Origin: Pseudochelatococcus contaminans
GTDB lineage: Bacteria; Pseudomonadota; Alphaproteobacteria; Rhizobiales; Beijerinckiaceae
Assembly: GCF_014195635.1 (NCBI RefSeq)
Contig: NZ_JACICC010000009.1
Coordinates: 30,844 to 94,843, forward strand
Reading direction: 5' to 3'
DNA: 64,000 nucleotides
Position 1 is the first letter of the stretch, and each line of letters opens with the position of its first letter. Under the pieces are notes generated by a model. It saw nothing but the letters and a program-made list of their open reading frames with translations, had not been told where the DNA came from and ran no database searches. This document shows positions 9,313-18,900 of the stretch, in pieces. The translations under genes were made by a program, and so were the position numbers.

Positions 9313-10710
9313 ATGACAATCACTGTCACGACGGATGAAGCCGTCGCCGCGCCGGCCGTCCCGACCTTCGCCGAGGCGACGCGGGTGTGGGCTAAGATCG
9401 GCCTGCTCAGCTTCGGCGGGCCGGCCGGCCAGATCGCGCTGATGCACAAGGAACTGGTCGAGGACCGGCGATGGACCGGCGAGCAGCGTTTCCTGCACGC
9501 CCTCAACTACTGCATGCTGCTGCCAGGCCCCGAGGCACAGCAGCTCGCCATCTACATCGGCTGGCTGCTGCATCGCACCTGGGGCGGAGTGGTCGCCGGG
9601 GTGCTGTTCGTGCTTCCCGGCGCGCTGGTCATGCTGGGCCTCAGCCTGCTCTATGTCTTCTTCCGGGAACTGCCGTTCGTCGATGCCATGTTCCTCGGCG
9701 TAAAGGCGGCGGTGCTGGCCGTCGTCATCGACGCCGTGCTGCGGATCGGCCGGCGGGCGCTCGCCAGCCCCGCGCTGGTCGCGATCGCGGTCGCGGCCTT
9801 CATCGGCATCTACGCGTTTCGTATCCCGTTCCCGCTTCTCATTGCGATTGCCGCCCTCACGGGCTGGCTCGGCAGCCGCGCCATGCCGCAGCTCTTCGTT
9901 GCCAAGGGGCACGGCGCGAAGGGGAGTGCGGCGGACGACGCGGGCGTGGTCGACGGGATGTTTGCGCGCGGGGAACTCACCCACGCCGATCCGTCGTCGG
10001 CGGGCTTCCTCAAGGTGCTGGCGCTGTGGCTGCCGATCTGGCTCGGGCCGGTGCTGCTGCTGTGGCTGCTGACGGGCTCGTCCAGCGTCTGGACGCAGCT
10101 TGGCGCCTTCTTCAGCGCGATCGCGGTGGTCAGCTTCGGCGGCGCCTATGCGGTGCTCGCCTATGTCGCGCAGGCAGCGGTCGACGGCTACGGCTGGCTC
10201 TCCACCGGCGAGATGGTCGACGGGCTCGGCCTTGCCGAAACCACGCCGGGGCCGCTGATCCTGGTGCTGCAGTTCGTCGGCTTCCTCGCCGCCTGGCGCG
10301 CGCCGGGCGCCCTCGATCCGCTCCTCGCCGGGGCGCTGGGCGCGCTGCTGACCACCTGGGTGACGTTTGCGCCGTGCTTTTTGTGGATCTTTCTCGGCGC
10401 GCCCTATGTCGAGGCGCTGCGCGGCAACAGGGCGATCTCGGCGGCGCTGTCGGCGATCACCGCCGTCGTGGTCGGCGTGATCATGAACCTCGCGCTGTGG
10501 TTTGCGCTGCATGTCGTCTTCGACGCGGTGCAGAGGGTCGACGTCCTCGGCGCCAGCCCCTATGTGCCGGTCCTTTCCTCGGTCAACTGGCGCGCGGCCG
10601 TGCTCGCCGCCGCCGCGATGGTCGCCATGCTGTGGTTCAGGGTCGGCATGATCACGACGCTTGTCGCCAGCGCGGCGGCGGGATTGATCATCGGCTACTG
10701 GCTGGCGTGA
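9313..10710 (+). CDS. chrA: ChrA chromate efflux transporter
   Basis: The protein has 465 residues and two homologous CHR halves. Each has the SFGG motif: SFGGPAGQIALMHKELVED in the first and SFGGAYAVLAYVAQAAVDG in the second. Many hydrophobic segments follow, as expected for the CHR superfamily, which expels chromate from the cytoplasm. The frame is open far upstream to 8455, but that part overlaps chrB in another frame. The ATG at 9313 has GGAGG before it and lies just after the chrB stop. The 3' end overlaps the converging histidine kinase gene by 16 bases. Confidence 0.93.
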   Translation: MTITVTTDEAVAAPAVPTFAEATRVWAKIGLLSFGGPAGQIALMHKELVEDRRWTGEQRFLHALNYCMLLPGPEAQQLAIYIGWLLHRTWGGVVAGVLFVLPGALVMLGLSLLYVFFRELPFVDAMFLGVKAAVLAVVIDAVLRIGRRALASPALVAIAVAAFIGIYAFRIPFPLLIAIAALTGWLGSRAMPQLFVAKGHGAKGSAADDAGVVDGMFARGELTHADPSSAGFLKVLALWLPIWLGPVLLLWLLTGSSSVWTQLGAFFSAIAVVSFGGAYAVLAYVAQAAVDGYGWLSTGEMVDGLGLAETTPGPLILVLQFVGFLAAWRAPGALDPLLAGALGALLTTWVTFAPCFLWIFLGAPYVEALRGNRAISAALSAITAVVVGVIMNLALWFALHVVFDAVQRVDVLGASPYVPVLSSVNWRAAVLAAAAMVAMLWFRVGMITTLVASAAAGLIIGYWLA

Positions 10711-12061
10711 CGGCCAGCCGGCCGGAAACGCGCCTCGAAGCCGTCGCTTCTGCCGGGCGCTGGCGAAGTCAGGGTCAGCGTCGCGCCGGTTCCTCTAGTG
10801 ATGGCGGCGGCGATGGCTAGGCCCAGCCCCGAGCCCCCGCTGATGCTTCCCGCCCGCTCGAACCGGGCAGTGAGGCGCGAGAGAACTTCCGGCGGGATGA
10901 CGGGGCCTGCGTTGCTAACGGTCAGCCCGCCGTCGGGTGCGAGCGTCACCTCGACCGGCTTGGCGGAATCGCCGTGGATCAGCGCGTTCTCGATCAGGTT
11001 GCGGGCGAGGATGGCGAAGGCGTCGGGGTCGATCCGCGAGCTTGCGCCGTCCTCCGGCAGGCTGAGCCGCAGACGCTCGCCGTGCCCCGCGCGAACAAAG
11101 TCTTCCGCCACCATCGACAGGATCGGCGCCATGTCGCTTGCAATGTCGGCCAGCACGCCGCCGCCTTCCGCGCGCGACAGGTGAAGCAGCTTTTCCGCCA
11201 GGCGTGCGACACGCTTCAGCTCGGCCTCGATCCCCTGCGCACGCTGGCGCAGCGGTCCCTCCGGGGCCTCGGCGACGAGCCGCTGCGTCTGCGCAAGCAC
11301 GGCAGCCACCGGCGTGCGCAGCTCGTGCGCGGCATTGGCGGTGAAGCTGCGTTCGGCGTCCAGCGTGCGGGAAAGCCGGGCCATCAGCCGGTCCACGGCG
11401 GTGCGGATCGGCACCAGTTCGAGCTGCAAGCCGGGCGTGGTCAATGGCGAAAGATCGGAGGCGTCGCGCCCCGCCACCTCGACGGAGAGCGCCGCTATGG
11501 GCGCCAGCCGCGCACGGGTGAAGAGGCCGATGCCGATAAAGCTTGCCGGCAGCAGCAGGATGAGCGGCAGGAACATCGAGCCTATGGTGTCAAGCCGCGC
11601 CTCGCGCCGATAGGAAAACGGTTCGGCCACCTCGATCCGGTAGGCGCCCGACACGGCCGAGCGCGCGTAGATGCGGTGGTCGTTCACGGTGTGGAAGCCT
11701 TCGGCCAACGGTTGCGCGAAGACTGCGAGATCGGCGTCGTCCGAGAACAGCGCGATCCTGCCGTCGCGCCCGCGCAGGACATAGGTGATCTGCCCCGTCA
11801 TCGGCGGCCCGAGCGCCGAGATCTGCCGCGAGGTGGGCGCGTCTTCCGCGTTGATCTGCTCGATGACCGCGAGCGGCAGGATGCGCTCGGCCGTCTGGCG
11901 CAGGGCGGCATCGAAGATTTCCTCCAGCTCGTGGCGGACGACGAACCCCGCCGTGATCATCGCCAGCAGCCAGAACAACGACAGCCCGAGCGACAGCCCC
12001 ACCGCCAGGTCGCGGCGCAGGCTGGGGGGGCGGCCGGCGGGACTGGCGATTTCGGGCGCAC

Positions 12062-12065
<4 letters not shown>
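10695..12065 (-). CDS. Sensor histidine kinase (QseC/PmrB-like)
   Basis: The protein has 456 residues. An N-terminal membrane segment (LAVGLSLGLSLFWLLAMITAGFV) and a second near residue 175 (FLPLILLLPASFIGIGLF) flank a periplasmic sensor region. Then come a HAMP-like stretch, the H-box AANAAHELRTPVAAVLAQTQ with the phosphorylated His, an N-box (LARNLIENALIHG) and G-boxes (GSGLGLAIAAAI). The ATG at 12065 overlaps the response regulator stop by four bases (ATGA), indicating translational coupling. The signal is unknown; the neighbouring PepSY and cytochrome b561 genes suggest metal or redox stress. Confidence 0.9.
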
Positions 12066-12721
<656 letters not shown>

Positions 12722-12761
12722 GACCTGTCTTTCACCTGTCCCGGCGATGGTCGGCCCACAA

Positions 12762-12812
12762 GCTGACGCGGGGCTGAATGCCGCGGAGTGCGACGTTCAG
12801 CCCCGCGTCAGC
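12762..12812. repeat. Perfect 17-bp inverted repeat between divergent genes
   Basis: The arm GCTGACGCGGGGCTGAA (12762-12778) is repeated exactly in inverse at 12796-12812, with a 17-base loop. It lies 41 bases before the response regulator start and 51 bases before the PepSY start. No T-run follows on either side, so it is not a normal intrinsic terminator. It could be an operator, an attenuating hairpin in the leader RNA or an insulating structure. Confidence 0.8.
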
Positions 12813-12862
12813 AGAACCATATATCGTCGTAACATTGAATGATTATAAAGAGGAGTGGAGGG

Positions 12863-13201
12863 ATGAAACGACATGTTCTGCTCGCGGCGCTGGCCTTCGT
12901 CGGCATCGGCGCCGGCGCAGCGCGGGCCGACGACGGTTGTCGCGTGCCGATGGCGCGCTGGCAGCCGCGCGAGTCGGCGGGCCAGGCGGCCGAGGCGCTG
13001 GGCTGGCAGGTGCGGCGGATCCGCACCGATGACGGCTGCTACAGGATCGACGCCGTCGATGCGCGCGGCAACCGCATCGAGGCGCAGCTTCAGCCGGACA
13101 CGCTGACACTGCGCCGGATCGAGGTGGAATTCGCCCCCGGCGGCGGCCTTGCGGATCTTGACGCCGCGACCGTCTCCGGATCGCTCGCCGCGCCCCGCTA
13201 A
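12863..13201 (+). CDS. Periplasmic PepSY-domain protein
   Basis: The protein has 112 residues. It begins with a signal peptide (MKRHVLLAALAFVGIGAGAARA) followed by a single PepSY-like domain: WQPRESAGQAAEALGWQVRRIRTDDGCYRIDAVDARG and so on. Two Cys residues could form a disulfide. The frame is open to 12839, but the ATG at 12863 directly follows GGAGTGGAGGG, a strong ribosome site. Small PepSY proteins often sit next to two-component systems and cytochrome b561 genes. Their molecular role is not well defined. Confidence 0.8.
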   Translation: MKRHVLLAALAFVGIGAGAARADDGCRVPMARWQPRESAGQAAEALGWQVRRIRTDDGCYRIDAVDARGNRIEAQLQPDTLTLRRIEVEFAPGGGLADLDAATVSGSLAAPR

Positions 13202-13262
13202 TCGACAGGGAAGCGATCCCCAAGGGGATCGTCCATCGACAACCCATTCAGGAGAACCCACG

Positions 13263-13760
13263 ATGTCTGCTTCGAGACCCATCGACTATTCGTCTGCGCA
13301 GATCGCGCTCCACTGGCTCATCGCCGCACTGGTGCTCTTCCAGCTCATCTTCGGCGAAAGCATGAAGGAAGTGATTGATGCAGCCGAGGAGGGCAAGGCG
13401 ATGTCCGCCACCGACGCGGCGTTGGGGAACGCCCATTACTGGGTCGGAATCGCGGTACTCGCCCTTGTGGCGCTGCGTCTTGCGCTGCGTATCGCTCGCG
13501 GCGCGCCGGCGCCGATCGGCGAGGGCATCCTGACCAGGGTTGCGGCGGGCACGCATCATCTCTTTTACGTGCTGCTCGTGCTCGCACCGGTCACCGGGCT
13601 GCTCGGCTTCTACGTCGGCGAACCGTGGGGAGACCTGCACGAAATCTTCAAGCCCATCTTCATCATCCTCATCGTCCTGCATGCAGCCGGCGCGCTCTTC
13701 CACGCCTTCTGGCTCCACGACGGGACATTGCGGCGGATGCTGGTTCCGCAAAGGAGCTGA
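13263..13760 (+). CDS. Cytochrome b561 family membrane protein
   Basis: The protein has 165 residues and four hydrophobic segments (IALHWLIAALVLFQLIFG, YWVGIAVLALVALRLAL, THHLFYVLLVLAPVTGLLGFYVG, IFIILIVLHAAGALFHAF). Histidines in segments one, three and four (LHW, THHL, LHAAGALFH) fit the bis-haem b pattern of the bacterial b561 family, which moves electrons through the membrane, often from quinol. The start follows AGGAGA by six bases. It is 61 bases after the PepSY gene, probably in the same transcript. Confidence 0.87.
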   Translation: MSASRPIDYSSAQIALHWLIAALVLFQLIFGESMKEVIDAAEEGKAMSATDAALGNAHYWVGIAVLALVALRLALRIARGAPAPIGEGILTRVAAGTHHLFYVLLVLAPVTGLLGFYVGEPWGDLHEIFKPIFIILIVLHAAGALFHAFWLHDGTLRRMLVPQRS

Positions 13761-13788
13761 CATCGCTCGCGCGGCCGGGGCGAGGCGT

Positions 13789-15678
13789 TCAGCCCCGGTC
13801 GCTGCGGATCGGGTCGGCGAGGAGCCGCAGCCCGTTCAGCACCACCAGCACCGTGCCACCCTCGTGGCCGAGCACCGCGAGCGGCAGCGGCAGGTCGAGG
13901 AACAGGCTCGATGCCACCAGCACCGCCATCGCTCCCATGGCGAAGGCGAGGTTCTGCCGGATGATCCGCCGGGTTCGGCGAGCCAGCCTGCGGGCGGCGG
14001 CGAGCCGCTGCATGTCGTCCGACAGCAGCGCAATGTCGGCAGCCTGAAGTGCCACCTCGCTGCCGGCGGCCCCCATGGCGATGCCGACATCGGCCCGCGC
14101 CAGCGCGGCGGCGTCGTTCACGCCGTCGCCGACGAAGGCCACCCGGCCGCGGCCCGTCAGTTCGCCGACGAGCCGCACCTTATCCTGCGGCAGCAGATCG
14201 GCATGGATGTCGGCGGGTGCGAAGCCGAGTGCGGCGCCCATGCGCAGCCCGACCGCGCGGCGGTCGCCGGTCATCATGACGATGGTCGTGACGCCTTCGG
14301 CCTTGAGCGCGGCAAGCCCGGCGGCGGACGTCTCGCGCGGCCGGTCAGCGACGCTGACGGCGCCGAGCACCTGGCTGCCGCGCCCGAGATAGACGACCGT
14401 CTGGGCGCTCTCGGCGAAGCGTGAGAACTCAGGCGTGTCCGCCGGCGCGCCCATCCGTGCCGCCATGCGCAGGTTGCCGGCCCACAGCGTGCCCTCGGTG
14501 TCGGCCCCGACGATGCCCTCGCTCGGGATGGACTGCACGTCGCGCATGGTCGTCGGAACGACGCCGCGCGCCTGTGTATGGCGGCGGATCGCCTCGGCGA
14601 CGGGGTGCTCCGACTGCGCCTCCAGCCCCGCCAGCAGCGCCAGGAACGCCGCATCGTCGTCGCGGGCAACGATCCTCGTCACCTCGGCCTTGCCGGTGGT
14701 GAGCGTGCCGGTCTTGTCGAAGGCGAAGGTGTCGACTTCGGCGAGCGTCTCCAGCGCCGCGCCGCCCTTGAACAGCACGCCGCCGCGCGCAGCGGACGCG
14801 AGCGCCGACAGGATCGCGGCGGGAACGGAGATCACGATGGCGCAGGGGCTTGCCGCCACCAGCAGCGTCGCGGCGCGGTAGAGCGCGTCCCGCATCGGCC
14901 AGCCGAGCCAGGCGAAGGCCGCGAAAGCGAGCGCCGAGCCAGCCAGCACCGCCACGGTGTAGCGTTGGCCGAACCACTCGCTGAACCGTTCCGACGGCGC
15001 GCGGGCGGCCTGCGCCTCCGTCACCAGAGCGATCATCCGCGCCACGGTGCTGTCGGCGATGGAGCGCGCCACCTCCACCGCCAGCACGCCGTTGAGGTTG
15101 ACCGTGGCCTCGAACACCTTGGCGCCGGGGCGCTTGTGGACGGGCATCGATTCGCCGGTGATCGTGGCCTCGTCCAGCGATCCCTCGCCGTCGAGGATCA
15201 CGCCGTCCACCGGCACGCGCGCGCCGGGCCGCAGCATCACGACATCGCCCGGGGCGAGCGCCGCCGCCGGCACCTCGGTCACCGTGCCGTCCGGTTCGCG
15301 CCGCAGGGCGGTATCGGGACGCAGCGCCATCAGCGCCTCGACGGCGCGCCGCGCCCGGCCCATGGCGCGGTGTTCGAGCGTGGTGGAGATGCTGAACAGC
15401 GTCAGCAGCACCGCGCCCTCCAGCGCCGCACCCACGGCGGCGGCGGCAAGCGCCGCGATCACCATCAGCAGGTCGATATCGAGGATCTTCTCGCGCCACA
15501 GCGCCGACAGCGCCCGCGCCCCGGCCGGCAGCCCGCCGGCGAGATAGACCAGGGCGACGCCCGCCGACCCCCAGACTCCCGGAATGCCGAAAGCGTTGAA
15601 GGCGGCAAGCGCCATCCCCGCCACGGTGGCGACGGTCAGCGCCGTCGTCAGACGGTCGGACGAAAGATCGACGTGCAA
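13789..15678 (-). CDS. P1B-4 type metal-transporting ATPase (CoaT/CtpD-like)
   Basis: The protein has about 629 residues. It carries SPC in the transport segment (VAASPCAIVISVP), the phosphorylation motif DKTGTLTTG, GDGVNDAAAL and, near the C-terminus, HEGGT (VLGHEGGTVLVVLN). SPC with HEGGT defines the P1B-4 group, known for cobalt, iron(II) or zinc export. There is no CXXC metal-binding domain at the N-terminus. The start is probably a TTG at 15678: GGGGGAG lies five bases upstream on the coding strand, while a longer TTG frame to 15708 lacks such a site. It converges on the cytochrome b561 gene. Confidence 0.9.
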   Translation of the reverse strand: MHVDLSSDRLTTALTVATVAGMALAAFNAFGIPGVWGSAGVALVYLAGGLPAGARALSALWREKILDIDLLMVIAALAAAAVGAALEGAVLLTLFSISTTLEHRAMGRARRAVEALMALRPDTALRREPDGTVTEVPAAALAPGDVVMLRPGARVPVDGVILDGEGSLDEATITGESMPVHKRPGAKVFEATVNLNGVLAVEVARSIADSTVARMIALVTEAQAARAPSERFSEWFGQRYTVAVLAGSALAFAAFAWLGWPMRDALYRAATLLVAASPCAIVISVPAAILSALASAARGGVLFKGGAALETLAEVDTFAFDKTGTLTTGKAEVTRIVARDDDAAFLALLAGLEAQSEHPVAEAIRRHTQARGVVPTTMRDVQSIPSEGIVGADTEGTLWAGNLRMAARMGAPADTPEFSRFAESAQTVVYLGRGSQVLGAVSVADRPRETSAAGLAALKAEGVTTIVMMTGDRRAVGLRMGAALGFAPADIHADLLPQDKVRLVGELTGRGRVAFVGDGVNDAAALARADVGIAMGAAGSEVALQAADIALLSDDMQRLAAARRLARRTRRIIRQNLAFAMGAMAVLVASSLFLDLPLPLAVLGHEGGTVLVVLNGLRLLADPIRSDRG

Positions 15679-15816
15679 TGCATCTCCCCCGCTCTGCGGC
15701 GCCGACAACGGCCCCGCGACGAGTGGGGGAGTTTCCTGACACCAGCCTGAACGCGGGCGCTTCCAGCCTGTCAGGCGGCGCGACGTGTATCGCCGGCTCG
15801 CTCGGCCTTTCCGGCG

Positions 15817-16718
15817 TCAGCTACGCCGGCTGACCGACACGGTGTCGTCCGGCTCGGCCGCGGTGCCCTGATTGGCGGCATAGACGAAACGGCCGTCCGG
15901 GGTGGCATGGACCTGGATAGGCTGGCGCCCGACATCGATGCGGGCAACGACCTACCGCTGCGTGGTATTGATGACGGTAACCCTGTTCTCGCCACGCAGC
16001 GAGACGTAGACGCGGCTGCCATCGGGCGTGAAACCGACCTGCACGGGAGCGGCGCTCGCCACGATCCCGTCGACCTCCGTCAGCGAACCCGTGTCGATGA
16101 CCGATACCGTGCCGTCCCGGACATTGGCGACATAGGAGGGACTTCCCGTTCGGGCTCAGGCGCAACCCGTGCGGAGATTCGCCTGTTGCCGCGGCTGCAA
16201 CCGCCTTGCGTGCCTGCAGATCGACGGTCGATACGGTGTCGTCGCCCGCATTCGTCACGTAGGCGCGCTGGCCCTCCGCGTCCGCCACGACATGGGCGGG
16301 ATGGCTGCCGACAACGATCGAATCTCCCGGCCCGGAGGCGGAGCTGTCCGTGCGCAGCAGAACCGGCGCGCCCACCGCCCCGTCGTGCCCATGACCGCCG
16401 TCGCCGTCATGGCCGTCGTCCGCACACTTTCCACCGCCATGGCCGTGGGAGGTTTCGTTCTCCTCCCCCACAACCGTACCGGCGGCGAGCAGGAGATTTC
16501 CGGCCGGCACGAACTGGACATTATGCAGCTTGATGCCGATCGCGACGATGTCCACGGTTCCGTCGTACAGGTTGATGCGGCTGATCGTGTTTCCGTGCTC
16601 GTTGGCCGTGTGGACGAAGCCCGATGCAGCGGGCTCCGCATTCCCCGGGAGAAAGGAGGACGACAGCGCCAGTGCCGATGCAGCGGCAAGTACGAGAGTC
16701 GAATAGAACCATCCCCAT
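15817..16718 (-). pseudogene. Broken YncE-like beta-propeller gene
   Basis: A signal-peptide-like segment (STLVLAAASALALSSS) and propeller repeats (HTANEHGNTISRINLYDGTVD; AYVTNAGDDTVSTVDLQARK) are readable from the right. Near 16138 a one-base insertion shifts the frame. In the new frame the propeller continues (YVANVRDGTVSVIDTGSL, then VGFTPDGSRVYVSLRG) to an in-frame TAG near 15960, after which homology resumes (VGRQPIQVHATPDGRFVYAA) to a TGA at 15817-15819. The first ATGs (16718, 16712) are also out of frame with the signal peptide. A His/Asp/Gly-rich insert lies near the middle. Intact relatives are secreted seven-bladed propellers of unclear function. Confidence 0.8.
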
Positions 16719-16951
16719 AACGGCGATCTTGATTGTATTAACGGCGGAACATGGCGCACGTCCAAGCCGTGCAGGGGGCGGTAGAGTCGCACGGAGCCGC
16801 TTGACGACGCTGCAATCGCTTTCAGGAAACCAATGGATCGTACCTGCACACAAGGGGTTATCCGCGCAAAAAAACACGCCAGGACATCCCAAAACGCTCT
16901 CTCTCGTGCTGACAACCTGCTGACAAAGAGCCATCGCGCAAGCGCTGTAAG

Positions 16952-16974
16952 CAAAAACGGCCCCGAAGGACCGT
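16952..16974 (-). terminator. Intrinsic terminator downstream of the tRNA-Gly remnant
   Basis: On the minus strand a stem with arms ACGGTCC and GGGCCGT around a TTCG loop is followed by TTTTTGC. It sits 30 bases past the CCA end of the tRNA-Gly remnant, in the tRNA direction. It is probably the native terminator of the chromosomal tRNA gene. Confidence 0.75.
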
Positions 16975-17004
16975 CTTTATCGCTTTGATTTTCCTGAAGA
17001 AATT

Positions 17005-17058
17005 TGGAGCGGGCGAAGGGATTCGAACCCTCGACCCCAACCTTGGCAAGGTTGCTAT
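17005..17058 (-). other. 3' part of tRNA-Gly (GCC), putative attachment site
   Basis: On the minus strand the sequence reads anticodon stem CAACC, loop TTGCCAA (anticodon GCC), stem GGTTG, T-stem GAGGG, TTCGAAT, CCCTT, the acceptor strand CGCCCGC, then T and CCA. The D-arm and 5' acceptor strand (expected GCGGGCG) are missing; the serine recombinase gene ends at the break, its TAG at 17055-17057. A 3' tRNA half with its own terminator beside a recombinase is what the far end of a tRNA-targeted element looks like. The intact tRNA should lie at the other end of the element. Confidence 0.75.
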
Positions 17059-18863
17059 GCGGCGGCCCGAAACAGCAAGTTATGATGGGTGCGCCCTCCC
17101 GCAACCATCTTTACCGGCGTCGATCGCAAGTTATGATCGACGCCGGTCCCCGCAACCATCTTTACTTGCTCGGGGCGCAAGTGAAGATTAGATCGTGCCC
17201 CCGCAACCACTGATAACGACAAAACCGTAGCATCCGTTGCGGGTTTTGTTGTTTTTGCAACCTTTCCAATGGCTTGCCGCTCCGTCCAGTTCAGGATCGT
17301 GCTGAATTCGCCGTGAAGCGTTGCGTAAATCTCACCGCGTTCCGGCCCCGGTGTCAGCGAAATCTTCTCGATCAGGCCGCGCAATATCTCAGCCGCTTCC
17401 TGCCGCTCTTGCTTGCGATTGAGCGCCTTCGTCAGGGCCGAAACCTTCTTCGCATAGATCGCCGAGGCGCTTGGCAGAATGTCCGGTGTGTCCTCTGGCG
17501 CGTCAGCCAGCAGGGTGTTCAGTTCGGTCTTGCGCGCTTCCAGCGTGTCCATCTCTGCCTTCATGCTCTCGTGGAACATGCCAGCCTTGATCGCCTCGAT
17601 GATGCCGCGGCTCTGCTTCTCAATCTTTACCAGTTCGGCTTTCCAGGCATCGCCGCTGGAGCGGCGTTCTCGGTTTAGCCGGTTGGTCTCCTCTGCATAG
17701 GCGCGCATCGCCTCCTCGACGATCTCAGGCGCCATCATGCGGTCCTTCAGGCCGGAGAGCACACGAGCTTCCAGCTCCTCACGTGGGATCGTGCGGCTGT
17801 TTGAGCAGGCGCCCTTGCTGATATGGTTCGAGCAGGCGAACCGATCAGCGCCGCGAAGCGAGTATGGGCCTCCGCAGCAGCCACAGAACACGAGGCCGGA
17901 CAGAAGGGACTTCGGCCGACGTGTGCCGTTCAGGCGGTTCTTTTTGTGGTGCTTGCGCACGGCTTCGGTGACGTTGGCAAACTTCTCGGCGATCTCGCCC
18001 TGCCGGACACGGACCGAATGCCAGAGTTCGTCATCGACAATGCGCAGCTCCGGCACATCCTTGATAATCCATACCGATTCCGGGTTCAGGCGTGAGACGC
18101 GCCTTCCGGTCGATGGATCTTTGATGTAGCGAAGCCGGTTCCAGATGAGGCGGCCGATATAGAGTTCATTGTTGACCAGCCCCGTACCGCGCTTCACATG
18201 GCCACGGATGGTCGTGTCGCTCCAGAGCTTGCCAGCTGGACCGGGGATACCTTCCTCGTTCAATGTGCGGGCGATTGTGCGCGGACCCACGCCGGCGGCG
18301 AACTCGCGGAAAATGCGCCGGACAACACTCGCCTCTGCTTCGTTGATTTCGCGGTCGCCGCGAATGGGATCACCACGCGCATCGAGCTGCTTGACGACAT
18401 TATAGCCAAAGCACAGTCCGCCGCCTGACTTGCCGTCCTCGACGCGGCCACGGATGCCGCGATGGGTTTTGGCGGCAAGGTCTTTCAGGAACAGCGCGTT
18501 CATCGTGCCCTTGAGGCCGACATGCAACTCGCTGATCTCTCCCTCGGACAGCGTGACAATCGGAACACCAGCGAACTTGAGGTGCTTGTAGAAGGTGGCG
18601 ACGTCAGCCTGGTCGCGGCTGATGCGATCCAGTGCCTCAGCCAGCACGATGTCGAACTGTCCTGCTTGTGCATCCTGTAGGAGTGCCTGAATGCCGGGAC
18701 GCAGGATCATACTTGCGCCAGAGATGCCTGCGTCCTTGTAGGTGCCGATGATCTTCCACTTCTCGCGCTTGGCCTGCTCACGGCAAATGCGCAGTTGGTC
18801 CTCGATCGACGCCTCGCGCTGATTATCGGAAGAATATCGGGCATAGAGCGCAACGCGTGTCAT
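17055..18863 (-). CDS. Large serine recombinase 1
   Basis: The protein has 602 residues. The resolvase domain starts MTRVALYARYSSDNQREASI, with the nucleophilic Ser in ARYSSDNQ. The recombinase domain follows (FGYNVVKQLDARG to GLVNNELYIGRLIWNRLRY), then a zinc ribbon (SGLVFCGCCGGPYSLRGADRFACSNHISKGAC) and a coiled-coil region (about residues 430-500). The tail ends with 17-residue repeats (VKMVAGTGVDHNL, VKMVAGGRTHHNL). ATG 18863 has AAGGAC upstream; the frame is open to 18974. It should integrate and excise DNA between short att sites and abuts a tRNA-Gly 3' remnant. It lies 37 bases after a Phd-type gene on the same strand. Confidence 0.92.
   Translation of the reverse strand: MTRVALYARYSSDNQREASIEDQLRICREQAKREKWKIIGTYKDAGISGASMILRPGIQALLQDAQAGQFDIVLAEALDRISRDQADVATFYKHLKFAGVPIVTLSEGEISELHVGLKGTMNALFLKDLAAKTHRGIRGRVEDGKSGGGLCFGYNVVKQLDARGDPIRGDREINEAEASVVRRIFREFAAGVGPRTIARTLNEEGIPGPAGKLWSDTTIRGHVKRGTGLVNNELYIGRLIWNRLRYIKDPSTGRRVSRLNPESVWIIKDVPELRIVDDELWHSVRVRQGEIAEKFANVTEAVRKHHKKNRLNGTRRPKSLLSGLVFCGCCGGPYSLRGADRFACSNHISKGACSNSRTIPREELEARVLSGLKDRMMAPEIVEEAMRAYAEETNRLNRERRSSGDAWKAELVKIEKQSRGIIEAIKAGMFHESMKAEMDTLEARKTELNTLLADAPEDTPDILPSASAIYAKKVSALTKALNRKQERQEAAEILRGLIEKISLTPGPERGEIYATLHGEFSTILNWTERQAIGKVAKTTKPATDATVLSLSVVAGARSNLHLRPEQVKMVAGTGVDHNLRSTPVKMVAGGRTHHNLLFRAAA
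17075..17217. repeat. 51-bp tandem repeats at the 3' end of the first recombinase gene
   Basis: Units start at 17075, 17126 and 17177 (the last partial). Each has GCAAGTTATGAT (GCAAGTGAAGAT in the third), a 12-base variable spacer, CCGCAACCATCTTTAC (altered in the third) and an 11-base variable spacer. Spacer lengths are constant while their sequences differ. In the second unit the spacers on either side of the conserved block are complementary, making a perfect 12-bp stem (17113-17124 with 17136-17147). Because 51 is divisible by three, the repeats also encode 17-residue repeats in the recombinase tail. Confidence 0.85.
17219..17256 (+). terminator. Possible plus-strand intrinsic terminator inside the recombinase 3' end
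   Basis: ACAAAACC (17219-17226) pairs with GGTTTTGT (17242-17249), and TGTTTTTG follows on the plus strand. It lies just after the tandem repeats when read on the plus strand, antisense to the recombinase. It could stop an antisense transcript coming through the repeats. The stem is AT-rich and there is no other evidence of such transcription. Confidence 0.35.
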
Positions 18864-18900
18864 ATCGGCAGTCCTTTCAGGCTCCGTGTCGGGGGGGATC

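Noticed and set aside
17005..17058. Complete tRNA-Gly
   Set aside because: No D-arm or 5' acceptor strand is present upstream; only the 3' part is found.
17075..17217. CRISPR array
   Set aside because: Units are few, partly coding, and the spacers are 11-12 bases; there are no cas genes.
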